64,000 bases of DNA from Ascaphus truei (taxonomy: Eukaryota; Chordata; Amphibia; Anura; Ascaphidae): positions 37,484-101,483 of the forward strand of contig WSYH01001933.1 in assembly GCA_036426205.1 (NCBI GenBank), given 5' to 3'. Positions 22,430 to 35,033 of the stretch are shown in pieces (within the stretch, counting starts at the first letter, position 1; the number at the start of each line of letters is the position of its first letter). The position numbers were made by a program, and so were the translations under genes. The notes under the pieces are model-generated. The model was not told where the DNA came from and did no database searches. It saw nothing but the letters and a program-made list of their open reading frames with translations.

Positions 22430-23962
22430 ATATATACACACAAAAGGGACTGCGCTTGGGCTTATGAGATAATGAACAAATAATAAGTAAAAGTAAATTA
22501 AAACAAATGAACAAACCTAGTTAAATGATCAATAAATAAACTTTCTACTGGTTATTATTAAACAAATGAAACACATATTAAAAAAATATACTATAAAAAG
22601 GTTCATGTGGAAAACTATATAAAAAATGATATTGCAAGTAAAAATGTAGTCCATGGTGATATCAGTTCAATGTAATAGAAAAAAGCACAGCATTCAGGCA
22701 GATTTAGTCAGTCTCTTCCACAAGAGGCACTAACGAGCCTCCCCTCTCCACACTACATAGAATAAAGGTAAGTAAAAGGTGGAAAACGGTCGGTCACTCT
22801 CCTCTGGATAAAAACTCTCCAACCAGGCGTATAAAACGAAAAACGTTATTGCATCAAAAAAGAACATCCACATGGTCTAAGACACCTGACCGCGTTTCGT
22901 TCTGGGCAACAGAACTTATCAAAGTTCTGTTCCCCAGAACGAAACGATACGTCAGAGTTGCGTCTTAGACTGTGGATTTCTTTTGATGACAATACAGTTT
23001 TTTCCTTTTCGTTTACGCCTGGTGGAGAGTTTTTTTCGAGGTAGTAGGCCTGACCCGCCGTGTTTCCACCTTTACTTAACTTTCTTCCCGTTCGGCGGCA
23101 AGGAGCACGCACCACGCTAAAGACAAGCAACAACGCAAAGCTTTACTTTACAGCAGCACTCCGCTCAGTTCTCTAACAGTTCAATTGGTAATGATGTGCA
23201 TCCGTTGAATTAACCCTCGATCACAAGATGCAGGTGAGGCTAGCAGGTAGCTGTGACCGTGACTTTACTCCTGAGTATCTGTACTAGATAGGGATCTGGT
23301 AAGGTGGTATTTCCTCCCTTTCTCTGTGACCAGCACAGTTATGCTAGTTCTTTACGTGACGAGCGAAGTACGCTTACGTGCACCTTTGTTCAGTTTCTTG
23401 GAAGTTTTCTTTCGTATTCTATCTCTAACAATGAGCCGTGTGCTTTTCACAGCTACAAATGACCGCACCCACATCTACGACTAAGGGTTCACAATTTTGA
23501 CTATTTGAAGGGTATGTTGATTGAAGTTTTATCGTTTGTTGCTGCTTCACTGCGGGTGGGGAGGGGGTTTCATCTGGACTCCTCCACTTGTCAACAATAA
23601 CAGCAAGGTGGTTGTTTTCCAGAGGAGCAGTGACCGCCGTTTTCCACCTTTTACTTACCTTTATTCTATGTAGGTGGAGAGGGGAGGTCGTTGTGCCCTT
23701 GTAAGAAGGCTGCCTAAATCCTGCCTGAATCCTGTGCTTTTTTCTTTTTACATTGAACTGATATCACCATGGACTCATTTTTATTCAATATCATTTTTTA
23801 TATAGGTTTCCACAGAACCTTTTTCTATATATTTTTTTATATATTGTTCATTTTGTTTTAATACCAGTAAGAGTTTATTTATTGATACATTTAACTAGGT
23901 TGTTCATTTGTTTTATTTACTCTATTATTTGTCATTATCTCATACCCAAGCGCAGTCCCTTT

Positions 23963-23965
<3 letters not shown>
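22430..23965. repeat. Centre of the large palindrome, with hammerhead-like hairpin
   Basis: The left half (AAAAGGGACTGCGCTTGGGC onward) is mirrored by the right half ending in the same bases near 23965. The axis is at about 22918, inside CAGAACTTATCAAAGTTCTG. The unit holds a hammerhead-like motif (TTTGATAAGTTCTG...CAGAACGAAACGCG on the minus strand of the left half). Confidence 0.7.
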
Positions 23966-24007
<42 letters not shown>

Positions 24008-24027
24008 GTTATAATTAATATATACGT

Positions 24028-24178
24028 GTTCGACAAACCTATACATTTGCTCGTCCCGGCGGATGTATTTAACCGCCCGGGCGAGTAAATATTTGGCCCC
24101 AATAGCAGCACGTTTTGGATACTAGTGGCCGAGGTGAGTTTTTTTGTGTCCGTGTATGATTTTTTGGTGATTTGTACA
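24028..24178 (+). mobile_element. hAT-like MITE, noisy copy
   Basis: Noisy + copy of the MITE at 38073-38226 (GTTCGACAAACCTATACATT start). Confidence 0.6.
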
Positions 24179-24204
24179 ACGACTTGTAATATATAATATA
24201 TATA

Positions 24205-25945
24205 TTACACGATTAGGTTCCAGAAAGAAATAATTGTGCGACTGACCAATTTTTCATAATTTTGTCTCGTACGCCACCCCACAATGGGGGATTGTGAAAT
24301 AGAAACAACCGAGATTGCAAATAAGAAGTGCAGACTTTCAGATTAAATTCAAGGGTTTGAACAAAAATACTAATTTGAAACGTTTAGGATTGCAACCATT
24401 TCACACAGTCCCCTATTTCAGGGGCTCAAATGTAATTGGACAAACATAACACAATCTAAATAAAATGTTAATGTTTTTAAGACTTTGTCGGAGAATCCTT
24501 TGCAGGCACTGACGCTTGAAGTCGTGAATGCGAGGATATCACCAACACTGGGTTTCCTTCCCCTTTGTTTATGCTTTGTCAGGCCTGTACTGCAGCATGT
24601 CTTCAGTTGTTGTTTGTTTGAACGTGGGTCTTTCTGCCTAAGTTTTGTCTTTCAGCAAGTGAAATGCTGCTCAACTGATGGTTGAGCGGAGTGATTGTAC
24701 TCGGCCATTGCCAGAATAATCCACTTTCGTTTGCTTTAAAAAAAAACTCCGGGGGTTGCTTTCGCACGTTATGTTTTGGGTCATATGTCCAATAACTCTT
24801 CTGCTTATTTGGCTGATCTGAGAGACTCATATTAATCGCCTCTAGAACTTCAGAAATTCTCTGCGCGCTGCTTTGTCTTCTGTCACATCATCCAAATAAA
24901 ACACACGTGACCAAAGTGACCATAGAAGCATGCACTGCCCATGGCCCATCACACCTTTCCCTGCCACCGTGTTTACCGATTATGTTGTATGCTTCGGATC
25001 ATGAGCCTTCAAGGCCTCTCCATACTTTGTTTTCTTCCCACATTCTCGACCGGTTGATCTTCGTTCTCATCTGTCCAAAGAATGCGGTTCACACTGAGCT
25101 GGGCTTAAATTAGATATTGTTTGGCGAAAGTCTATCTGGCCTTCTATTCTTGAGGCTTATGGATGGTTTGGCAACCTTGTGGTTAATAACCCCCTGTTAT
25201 TGCTTCTCGTGGAAGTATTCTCTTTATGTGGAGACCCCTGGAGTAATGATAGGTACTCACCCGGAGAAGTGTTCTTCACTTGCGCTGTATGTTGTCTGAA
25301 TGGTTTTTTTGTGTACCTGGGCAAGGATCCTACGATCATCCCCCAGCTGTTTCGTCTTATGTGTGGACAGTCCGGAGGTCCTTTTTGTTTTGCAAGATTG
25401 TACCGAGGTTGCGTTCTTTTGATTTTCAGAATGTCCAACACTGTTGATTGGGCCCATAGATCCTAAAAAATGTTCCTGCAATCATCTCTCTGATGGCTTT
25501 TTTTTTTATGCAGCCTAAGGAATGTCCGTTTCACTATGGAAGAAGCTCCTGTTGACTGCATGTGTGTTGGGTTAATAGCAACAGCTTCCCAAATGCGAAC
25601 CTCGCCGAACACACCTGGAATCCAACTACCAGACCTTTACTGCTTATTGATGATGAATAAACGATAGGAATCGCCACACCATGTCATGATAGATAAGTAA
25701 AACTTTTGAGTTCGAATTGTCAAATACTTTTGTCCCTATAAAAGATGGCTACAATTAAAGAGATGTTTAATTCCTAATGTTCTTCTCCTTCCATTTGTGA
25801 TTGAACCCTCACTTAAAGCTGATTAGACGTGCCACTTTAAGCCCATATTCATGTATTTAACTGTAACTTAAATTATTGTTGGATAAACGCCGAATAACAA
25901 ACTGATATCATATCGACAATTTATTCCGGACATAAATGTATGGTA
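24205..25945 (-). mobile_element. Tc1-like element, noisy copy (right arm)
   Basis: Mirror of 20522-22203 and related to the clean fragment 30721-31763, but including the half that the clean fragment lacks. Confidence 0.75.
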
Positions 25946-25994
25946 TATAAGTATGTGGTATTCAATATGTAGTGTATATATATATGTTAATATA

Positions 25995-28900
25995 CGCAGT
26001 GTTTCGACTAATCCTCTACATTTCACAACGACGCGCCGGTGCGGGTGGATTTAACAAACACGAACACCCGGGCGATGTAATATTGGTGCCCATAGCAGAA
26101 CATCGTGTAGCGTTTTTTAAATTACTCCCTGCTCCGAGCTTAAACTTTCCCTCTGCTCATCGTGCTGAACCTGAAAAAAAAAAAAACGACTCCCCCTACC
26201 TGACTGCTGATTTTGGCCGCGGCTGTCCCCAGGCTTTGTGTGGTCGGCGGGTCCAGGCTCTCTAATATGAGCCAGCCCACGCAACGAGTTTGGGCGGTGC
26301 CATTTTTTTGCCGGAGATCTGTTGGATGATAAGATACTCTCCAATACTCGCACCATCTTGTCGGCCCCTTACTGTCCGTTCCCTGCAAGCCCCCTACTCT
26401 CTTCCCTGCAACCACCCCTTACTCTCCCTTCCCTGTAAAGCCCCCTTTCATTCTCCACCCACGCGAGGCAGTGGTTCCCTCGCTCTCTCTCCCTGTCCCC
26501 GACTTAACCTTGGTTCCTCCCTCAGTCAGGAGATAGTAGGGGGTGTTACCCCCTTCTCCGCTCCTGGCACCCGGCTTTCCGCAGGGGTGCAGAAGACCTG
26601 TGTGGGGGTGTTCTCACCCCCTTCTCGCGCCCTGCCACCACCCGGTCTTCCCGCGCAGGGCAAAGGAGATAGTAGTGGGGTGTTTTTCCCCCCTTCTCGC
26701 CCTGTCCCTGGCTAGTCCCGCGGGGGAGGATGATTGTCGTGGGGGTGACCCCCCCGCTTAACCTGGGCTTCCCGTCGATCCCCCCTCTAGCCATAAAAGC
26801 ACGATCCGACCGGGGAACTTGGAAAAGCATGGAAGATATACAGCAAGGACGACACGGTTGTTAGAGTATACCTTTTTGTTCATCATTGGTAAATGCCGGA
26901 AAGAAGATCGGGTGATCTTCGTATCTGAAAGCTCACGAACACAATAATTAAAAGCATTTCGTTAGCCAACAGAACGGTATCATCTATTTTATTTTTTTAT
27001 TTTATTATATTATATATATATTATATATATAGCATATAATGCATAAGTAAAGGAAAAGAGCTTGCGCTTCTTTTTCTTTTCTTGTGTCTTTTGTAGGTAT
27101 CACCGGTTGTGGCACCTACAATTATCTGTAAGCTATCAACCTGTCTCCTGGTCGTATCACATGCTTTTTCTATTCTATTCTACATACCGAGTTTCATCGT
27201 GTGGTTGCTTGAACAATATTTTTCTATTGAATTACATGATATGTAATAGGTGTGCCGAATAGTTATAGGTTATATAGATTTGTATATTATCCTGTGGGCT
27301 GTTACATAAATTCAAAATTCTGCTCACTTCATTGATTTTGTACAATATAAACTCTTTTTAATTTGCATCATCAGCCTTGCGAATTGCCTATCACCATCGC
27401 GACAAATTTAGTGCACATTTGGTAAAGCGCAAATACAATAAAATATAGGCTAGCTTCTCCAGCTTAAGCAAAGATATAAAATTGGCAACCGACAAAAAAA
27501 AGTCCTACACTAGTAGCTGATAAGAAAAGTAGCAAAGGTCAGAGGATGTATGTGTCTAAGCACCAACTCACGAACCAGGACCTGGGCCCTTGCAGACACC
27601 AAACAAATATTGACGTTCCCCCTCCGGGTGATGAGCTACTCAGTAGACGTTGCATCGAATCCTCCTCCGTGAGAGATAGTTACTAAAAAAAGATCTCCAG
27701 AGTTTCCACCAACTTACTCAGCTCTGGGTAAAAGATGGAGTTTCCTCACAGCAGTCCTCAAAACAAACCAAAGGAAAGCCCTACGCATGTTTTTCGTCAG
27801 ATTTGCGACTTCAAGAATATACACAACGTTGGTATCTCTCTAATTACCGATTGTTCCTCTAAACCATTGTGATCGGCAACCATTTTTTTCAAACAGGTGT
27901 GGACAGCATCCCTTTAAATGGTGTGTCACATCCTTTTAAAAAAATTGGACATGTGGTCACGTGGGATGAGCTACTGGAACGCAATCGAATTGTCCAAATG
28001 CAGTGCATTCGAGACGGACTATTTAAGGCTTGTCCTTAATCTGAGTTCGCTAAGAAAATCCGAGATCAAACACTCAGTTATGGATTTAACATGGGGTTTT
28101 ACTATGGTTTACAACGAAGGAACGATTTCAATATTGAAGAAAGAAGGGATTGAGAGTCCTGAACGCGGGGATTTGTAGGGTAAAGACTTCTAAGGGTTAA
28201 GAAAATTATTGAATTGTAACAAATCTGTAAAATTTAGTGTATTTCAGATTTTTTTTATTGGTATTTTTTTTAAAAATGTTGTTTTGCTTGCCCATTGAGA
28301 CTGATAATGTCTTATTATGCCCCTTTAGGGTAATAGATAAATTCCGTGACAGTGCAATGATTTTTTTTTGTCAATGATTGTTTGGAGTTAATGTGTTATG
28401 TTTTATTTCTGTTATATTGTTTGAGTAAATTGTTATTGTTTTGTAAGGTCGTTTGTTTTAATACTTTTGGATTGTTTTTAGGGGTTATAGAGTTATTGGT
28501 TTGTTTAATGTTGTTCCTGGTTGGTTAGGGGTTTAATTTATTAATTGTTCTGTTGGTTGGGGGTTTATTTTTAATTGTTTTCTGTTGGTGGTGTTTGATT
28601 AATTTTATTATCTCTTGATTTTTTGGATTACCATAAAGTGATATTTCTTTTGGTTTTTTGGTGTAATTTACTTTTTAAATTGATGTGTTTTGTATTAGTA
28701 GACTTTTTGTTATTTTGCTTTCTGTCGGTTTTAGGGTGCTTGTCTATTTTCTTTTAAGGTGTTGTGTCCTTTATGGCGTTGTTGTTTTTTTTTTGGTTGC
28801 CCATGTGACTGCTATAAGTGCGTATCAGTCCATATTTATAGGCATGATGTACGCACTGTGCCAATCAATGGGTAAAAGTGAGGATATTTTTCCCTGGGTG

Positions 28901-29970
28901 GGGGTATAGGCCCACCCGGGTGGGGTAGCGGGGTTAACCTTTACATTACTATAGCAGTATTAACCTAAAGGATTATGGGGCTAGGGGTCATTAGATGTTG
29001 TTTTCCTAATTGTGTGTGTTCCTAGCCAAACGGAGGACAGACTGGGGCGTGGAGGATTGGTGATGAGAGACAGCCTCAGCCTGGAGTGGGTTAAGTCACG
29101 TTTTTTACTTTATGGTGCTGGCTGTTTTTATTGTGAATGAGAGAAAATGCACTTTTATCCATTTCTGGATAAAATAATTTGCCCATTATGGTGTAATGTT
29201 CATGTAATGCGTGTTGGTGGTGAGGGGCCCATCTTCCTTTCATTTGGGTATCTTGTGCTCCCCTATTGAGGTCACTAGGTTTACGCAAACTGGCAATGAA
29301 TGGGTACTGTGGTTAGTATTGTGTTTGAATTTGCTTTCTAGTTCTATTGTGAGGTACGGGTGTGGGAAATCGGTGGTTTTGGAGCACCATGGTGGGTGTT
29401 TTGTATCTACCAGTATGGGTAGAAGCAGGGTTAACCCTTCACTATCCTTAAGTGGTTTTAAACGCTAAGGTAATGCACGGGGTTGACTCTCCTCCCGCAA
29501 CCCCCCCCCGCACAGGGCCTACACACCACAACTATGGGCAAATCGACCCACCTTCAACCACCCCAACGTGCTGTACCCCCAATAAACATGGGCATTGGTA
29601 GTTAATCCCCTTCATTGCGCTCTAGCGGATTAGCCATATGGGTCAATGAGGCATAGCGTCCTGTAAATGCATTTTCCTGCCATCTCAAGGAATAGATGCC
29701 GGGGTTCGACTCCGGTGTCTGGTATCAGCTGTTATCAGCTCCGGAGAACCCCTGGCAGTCAATACCAATGCAGAATAAAAGTGTAATTTTTTTTCACATC
29801 CCTCTCTCCACGATCCCGTTAAGCGTGGCAATAGAATCTTTGATACAAAAATCGCAATTCCTTGAGCCCCGATTAAGATTATCAGGCTATTAGAATTGCA
29901 AGGTTATCAAAATTGCGAGTTTGGGTTCTCGCTAGCTCCCGTCGCGAGTGTTGTGGCCAGGCGCCAAAAT
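25995..29970 (+). repeat. Copy B: noisy + copy of the long hAT-ended element
   Basis: Parallels 31818-35465, then stops abruptly at the microsatellite at 29985. It shares extra bases with copy A that copy C lacks (for example CCCATTGAGACTGA against CCCATTGACTGA). Confidence 0.75.
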
Positions 29971-29984
29971 TCGGCGCCATGCTT

Positions 29985-30127
29985 GTGTGTGTATATATAT
30001 CTATCTATCTGCGTGTGTGTGTATATATATATCTATCTGCGTGTGTGTGTATATATATATCTATCTATCTATCTATCTATCTGCGTGTGTGTGTATATAT
30101 ATATATCTATCTGCGTGTGTGTGTATA

Positions 30128-30168
<41 letters not shown>

Positions 30169-30438
30169 GTGTGTGTGTGTGTATATATCTATCTATCTGC
30201 GTGTGTGTGTATATATATATCTATCTATCTATCTGCGTGTGTGTGTATATATATATATATATCTGCGTGTGTGTGTATATATATATATCTATCTGCGTGT
30301 GTGTGTATATATATATCTATCTGCGTGTGTGTGTATATATATATATCTATCTATCTATCTATCTATCTGCGTGTGTGTGTATATATATATATCTATCTAT
30401 CTATCTGCGTGTGTGTGTATATATATATATATATCTGC

Positions 30439-30470
<32 letters not shown>

Positions 30471-30477
30471 CTATATC
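29985..30477. repeat. Compound microsatellite (GT/TA/TCTA)
   Basis: About 490 bp of alternating GTGTGTGT, TATATATA and (ATCT)n blocks. Open frames here are repeat artefacts. Confidence 0.97.
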
Positions 30478-30633
30478 CAGTGTTCGACAAACCTATACAT
30501 TTGCTCGCCCCGGGCGAGTGGATTTAACCCCCGGGTGAGTAAATATTGGCCCAAGCAGCACACGTTTGGTACTAGGGGGCGAGTAGATTTTTTTGTGTGG
30601 CGAGTAGATTTTTTGGTGATTTGTCAACCACTG
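30478..30633 (+). mobile_element. hAT-like MITE
   Basis: Starts CAGTGTTCGACAAACC and ends GATTTGTCAACCACTG. Flanking octamers TCTATATC and TATATATC match at 7 of 8 bases, as expected for an 8-bp hAT target duplication in TA-rich DNA. Confidence 0.75.
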
Positions 30634-30720
30634 TATATATCTATCTGTGTGTGTGTATATATATCTGTGTGTGTGTGTATATATCTATCTATGTGTGTGT
30701 GTGTGTATATATATATATAG

Positions 30721-31763
30721 TAGACAATATATCCCTATAGACTTCAGAATTCATCCGGCTGCTTCTGTCTTCTGTCACATCATCAATAAACACTAGTGAC
30801 CAAGTGCCATAGGAAGCCATGCATGCCCATGCCATCACACTTCCTCCACCGTGTTTTACAGATGATGTTGTATGCTTCGGATCATGAGCCATTCCAAGCC
30901 TTCTCCATACTTTTTTCTTCCCATCATTCTGGTACAGGTTGATCTTAGTTTCATCTGTCCAAAGAATGCTGTTCCAGAACTGAGCTGGCTTTTTTAGATA
31001 TTGTTTGGCAAAGTCTAATCTGGCCTTTCTATTCTTGAGGCTTATGAATGGTTTGCACCTTGTGGTAAACCCCCTGTATTTGCTCTCGTGAAGTATTCTC
31101 TTTATGGTAGACTTGGATAATGATATGCCTACCTCCTGGAGAGTGTTCTTCACTTGGCTGGATGTTGTGAAGGGGTTTTTCTTTACCATGGAAAGGATCC
31201 TACGATCATCCACCACTGTTGTCTTCTGTGGACGTCCAGGCCTTTTTGTGTTGCAGAGCTCACCAGTGCGTTCTTTTATTTTCAGAATGTACCAAACTGT
31301 TGATTGGCCACTCCTAATGTTCCTGCTATCTCTCTGATGGATTTTTTTTTTTGCAGCCTAAGGATGTCCTGTTTCACTTGCAATGAGAGCTCCTTTGACT
31401 GCATGTTGTGGGTTCACAGCAACAGCTTCCAAATGCGAATGCCACACCTGGAATCAACTCCAGACCTTTTACCTGCTTAATTGATGATGAAATAACGAAG
31501 GAATAGCCCACACCTGTCCATGAAACAGCTTTTGAGTCAATTGTCCAATTACTTTTGGTCCCTTGAAAAAGAGGGGGCTACATATTAAAGAGATGTAATT
31601 CCTAAATCCTTTCTCCAATTTGGATGTGAATACCCTCACATTAAAGCTGATAGACTGCACTTTAAGCCCATATTCATTATTTAACTGTAACTTAAATTTA
31701 TTTTGGTAAACAGCCGAAATAACAAAACTTGTATCAGTATCCAATTATTTCCGGACCTAACTG
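30721..31763 (-). mobile_element. Tc1-like element, 3' part missing
   Basis: The right end CCGGACCTAACTG/TA (31763) is intact. The left end is lost at about 30720 in a microsatellite. Nearly identical to 1-588 where they overlap. Confidence 0.88.
30747..31216 (-). pseudogene. Tc1-like transposase fragment
   Basis: Helix-turn-helix region (SQVKNTLQEVGISLSKSTIK), then FAKQYLKKPAQFWNSILWTD with the first catalytic Asp, and GGGSVMAWACMA. The second Asp and Glu are deleted with the missing element half. The DNA-binding start (GRPRK linker) lies in another frame at about 31220-31340. Confidence 0.88.
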
Positions 31764-32126
31764 TATGTATATATATGTATGTGTATATATATGTATGTGT
31801 ATATATATATATATATACAGTGTTCGACAATCCTATACATTTACACGCCCGGGGCGGGTGGATTTAACCCCCGGGCGAGTAAATATTGGCCCAAGCAGAA
31901 CACGTGTTCGTTTTTTAAATTTCCCCCTGCTCGAGCTTAAATTTCCCTGCTCGCGCTGGCTGAAAAAAAAAAAACTCCCCCTACCTGACTGCTGATTGGC
32001 GCGCGCTCCCAGGCTTTGTGGGTGCGCGGCCAGGCTCTATATGAGCCAGCCCCCAACGAGCGGCCATTTTTTCTGCCGGAGATCTGTTGGAGGATAAGTA
32101 CTCTCCAATACTCCATCTTGCGGCCC

Positions 32127-32210
32127 CTTACTCTCCTTCCCTGCAAGCCCCCTTACTCTCCTTCCCTGCAAGCCCCCTTACTCTCCTTCCCTGAAAGCCC
32201 CCTTACTCCC
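32127..32210. repeat. 26-bp minisatellite
   Basis: CCTTACTCTCCTTCCCTGCA-type units repeated about three and a half times. Confidence 0.85.
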
Positions 32211-32261
32211 CACGCGAGGCAGGTGTTCCCCCTTCTCTCCCTGTCCCCGCTTAACTTGGCT

Positions 32262-32490
32262 TCCCGCAGGCAGGAGATAGTAGTGGGGGTGTTACCCCCT
32301 TCTCGCCCTGCCCCGGCTTCCCGCGAGGGGCAGGAGACTGTAGTGGGGGTGTTCCCCCCTTCTCGCCCTGCCCCGGCTTCCCGCGCAGGGCAGGAGATAG
32401 TAGTGGGGGTGTTCCCCCCTTCTCGCCCTGTCCCGGCTTCCCGCGCGGGGCAGGAGATTGTAGTGGGGGTGTTCCCCCCCGCTTACCTGG
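32262..32490. repeat. 60-bp minisatellite
   Basis: About four tandem units containing GGCAGGAGATAGTAGTGGGG and CCCCTTCTCGCCCTGCCCCG. Noisy versions occur in copies A and B. Units are contiguous with no spacers, so this is not CRISPR-like. Confidence 0.88.
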
Positions 32491-32610
32491 CTTCCCGTCG
32501 ATCCCCACCTCTAGCCATAAAACACATCCACACCGGGGGAAGGAACAGCACAGATAACATTCCAAGAGACACTGTTTTTAAGTATACCTTTTGCTTCATT
32601 CATTGTAACA

Positions 32611-32650
32611 TCGCCGGAAGAAGAGATCAGTGTATCTCGAAAGCTCACAC
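32611..32650 (+). ncRNA. Hammerhead-like motif, AGCU type
   Basis: Core CGGAAGA (position 4 changed), extra A, stem II GAGAU/AUCUC closing loop CAGUGU, then GAA and palindromic AGCU with C following. Next comes CACACAAATAAAAGCATTTC, the tail seen after this type. Stem I is not paired, so the copy is probably inactive. Confidence 0.45.
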
Positions 32651-33404
32651 AAATAAAAGCATTTCGTTAGCCAACAGAACGGTATCATCATTTATTTTTT
32701 TTGATTTTGATATTATATATATATATATATTATATATATACATATAATGAATAAAAGAAAAAGAAGCTTGCGCTTCTTTTCTTTCTTTTCTTTGTTAGGT
32801 ATCACCGGTGTGGCAACACAATTATTGAAGCTACAACCTGCTCCTGGTCGTATTCAACATTGCTTTTTCTATTTACTTTCTACATACCAGTTCATCGTTT
32901 GGTTTGAACAATATTTTCTATTGAATTACATTGCAATTATGTGCGATAAGTTATAGGTTTATATAGATTTATAATATCTGTGGGCTGTTACATAAATTCC
33001 AAATCTGCTCACTTCATTGATTTTTGTACCAATATAATACCTTTTTAATTTGCATCACCTGCATTGCCTATCACCATCGCACATAATTAGGGCACATTTG
33101 AAGCGCAAATCAATAAAATATAGGTGTATTGTAACAAAGATATAAAATGGCAACTCACAAAAGTCGCTAAATAGTAAGCGATAAAGAACAGTAGCAAAGG
33201 CCAAGGATGTATGATTCAGCCACACTCACGACCGGGACCTGGGCCTTGCAGACAAACAAATGATGACGTTCCCCTTCCGGGTGAGCCACAGTTAGACGTT
33301 GCATCAATCCTCCTCCGGAAGAGATGTTACTGTCTCCAGAGTTCCACCACTCTCAGCTCTGTGTAAAAGATGGCTCCTCACATGCAGTCCTCAAACCAGA
33401 AGGA

Positions 33405-33450
33405 AAGCCCTACGCATTTTGTCGCGTCAGAATTTTGCGACTTCAAAGAT
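33405..33450 (-). ncRNA. Hammerhead-like motif (decayed)
   Basis: Minus strand: stem II GUCGC/GCGAC is intact, followed by AAAAUGCGUAG where better copies have GAAACGCGUAG, which is CpG decay plus loss of G12. The core before the stem is shortened. Confidence 0.35.
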
Positions 33451-33516
33451 ATACCACGTGGTACTCTCACAATCCCATTGGTTCCTCTACCATGTGATGG
33501 CAACATTTTTTTTCAA

Positions 33517-33559
33517 AGGATGTGACATCATCCCTTAAAGTGATGTCACATCCTTTAAA
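33517..33559. repeat. Perfect 16-bp-arm hairpin
   Basis: AAAGGATGTGACATCA, ten spacer bases, then its exact inverse. Each arm contains TGATGTCA, a CRE-like octamer. Confidence 0.85.
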
Positions 33560-34973
33560 AAAATTGGACATGTCACATGGTACTGGAACCAATCGAATTG
33601 TCCCAAATCCGTGACATCACGGACCTTATTTAAGGCCTGTTCTATCTGATTTTAGCTTAAGAAGCCGAAGAGTCAACATCAGTTTATGGATTTAACATGG
33701 GGTTTACTATGGATTACAACGAAGGAAGATTCAATATTGAAGAAAAGAAGGGATTGAGAGCTTCCTGATACGCTGGGATTTGTAGGGTAAAGACTTCTAA
33801 AGGTAAGAAAAAATTATTGAATGTACAATATGTAATTTTAGTTTTTCAGATTTTTTTTATTGTATTTTTTTAAAAATGTTTTTGCTTGCCCATTGACTGA
33901 TAATGTATTTATCTATGCCCCTTTAGGGTATAGATAAATACAGTGACAGGCAATGATTTTTTTGTCAAATGATTGTTTGGAGTTAATTGTTATGTTTTCT
34001 ATTTCTGTTTATTGTTTTGAGTAAATTGTTATGTTTTTGTAGGGCTTGTTTTTAATACATTTTAGGATTGTTTAGGCGGTTTGTTTATTTGTTCTGTTGG
34101 TTAGGGGTTTAATTTATTTAATTGTTCTGTTGGTTGGGGGTTTTATTTATTTAATTGTTCTGTTGGTTAGGTGTTTGATTAATTTTATTATTCTTGTATT
34201 TTTGGATTACATAAATGATATTCTTTTGGTGTTTTGGTGTTAGATTAATTTTATTGATGTGTTGTTTAGACTTTTTAGTTATTTTCTTCTTCTGTGTTTA
34301 GGTGCTTGTCTATTTCTTTTATTGTTGTGTCTTTATGGCGTTGTTGTTTTTTTTTAGGTTGCCCATTGACTGCTATAGTGGCTTATCATGTCCATATTAT
34401 ATGGCATGATGTACCACTGTGCCAATCAATGGGTAAAAGGTGAGGATATTTTCCCCTGGGTGGGTGGTTAGGCCACCCGGGTGGGTAGCGGGGTTAACCC
34501 TTTAATTACTATAGCAGTTATTAACCGCTAAAGTGATTATGGGGCTAGGGGTCATTAGATTGTATTTCTAATTGTTGTGTTCCTGCCAACGGAGGACATG
34601 GACGTGGAGGATGGTGATGAGGACAGCCTTCATCCTGGCAGGGGTAAGTGCAAGTTTTATTTACTTTATGCTGCTGGCTGTTTTATTTTGAATGAGAAAA
34701 TGCACTTTTATCCATATCTGGATAAAAGTAATTTTGCCCATTATTGTAATGTAATGTAATGGTTGTTGGTGGTAGAGGGTGCCCATTCCTTGTCATTTGG
34801 GGTTATCTTTGCTCCTATTGAGGGCATAGGTTACCAAACTGGCAATGAATGGGTATTGTGTAGTATTGTGTTTTGAATTTGCTTCTATGTTTATTGTGGG
34901 TAGCGGGGGTGGGTAAAGGTGGTATTTGGCCCATGGTGGGTGTTTATATCTACCAAGTGGGTAGAAGCAGGGT

Positions 34974-35033
34974 TAACCCCTTCATTACCTTAGTGGTATT
35001 AACCGCTAAGGTAATGAAGGGGTTGACTCCTCC
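34974..35033. repeat. Palindromic GTTAACC module
   Basis: GTTAACCCCTTCATTACCTT...and its inverse lie back to back with about 25-bp arms. Related modules occur near 1950, 16960, 28935, 29430, 34495 and 62880. Confidence 0.8.

Larger units (their letters stand above)
14060..29984. other. Indel-noisy, palindromic block (probable unpolished fold-back read)
   Basis: Repeats in this stretch align with cleaner copies at 30.5-37.2 and 38.6-39.2 kb only after many scattered one- to few-base insertions. The two arms (about 16.5-22.9 kb and 22.9-29.97 kb) are inverted copies of each other and share variants not found in the clean copy. Short reading frames here should not be trusted. Confidence 0.7.

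Noticed and set aside
18825..28178. Short open frames within the noisy block as genes
   Set aside because: They have no recognisable domains and lie in indel-noisy repeats; frames there are unreliable.
29896..30720. 274-residue open frame
   Set aside because: Pure translation of the GT/TA/TCTA microsatellite in all three frames.
32262..32490. CRISPR-like regular repeats
   Set aside because: The 60-bp units are contiguous without variable spacers, and the genome is vertebrate; it is a minisatellite.
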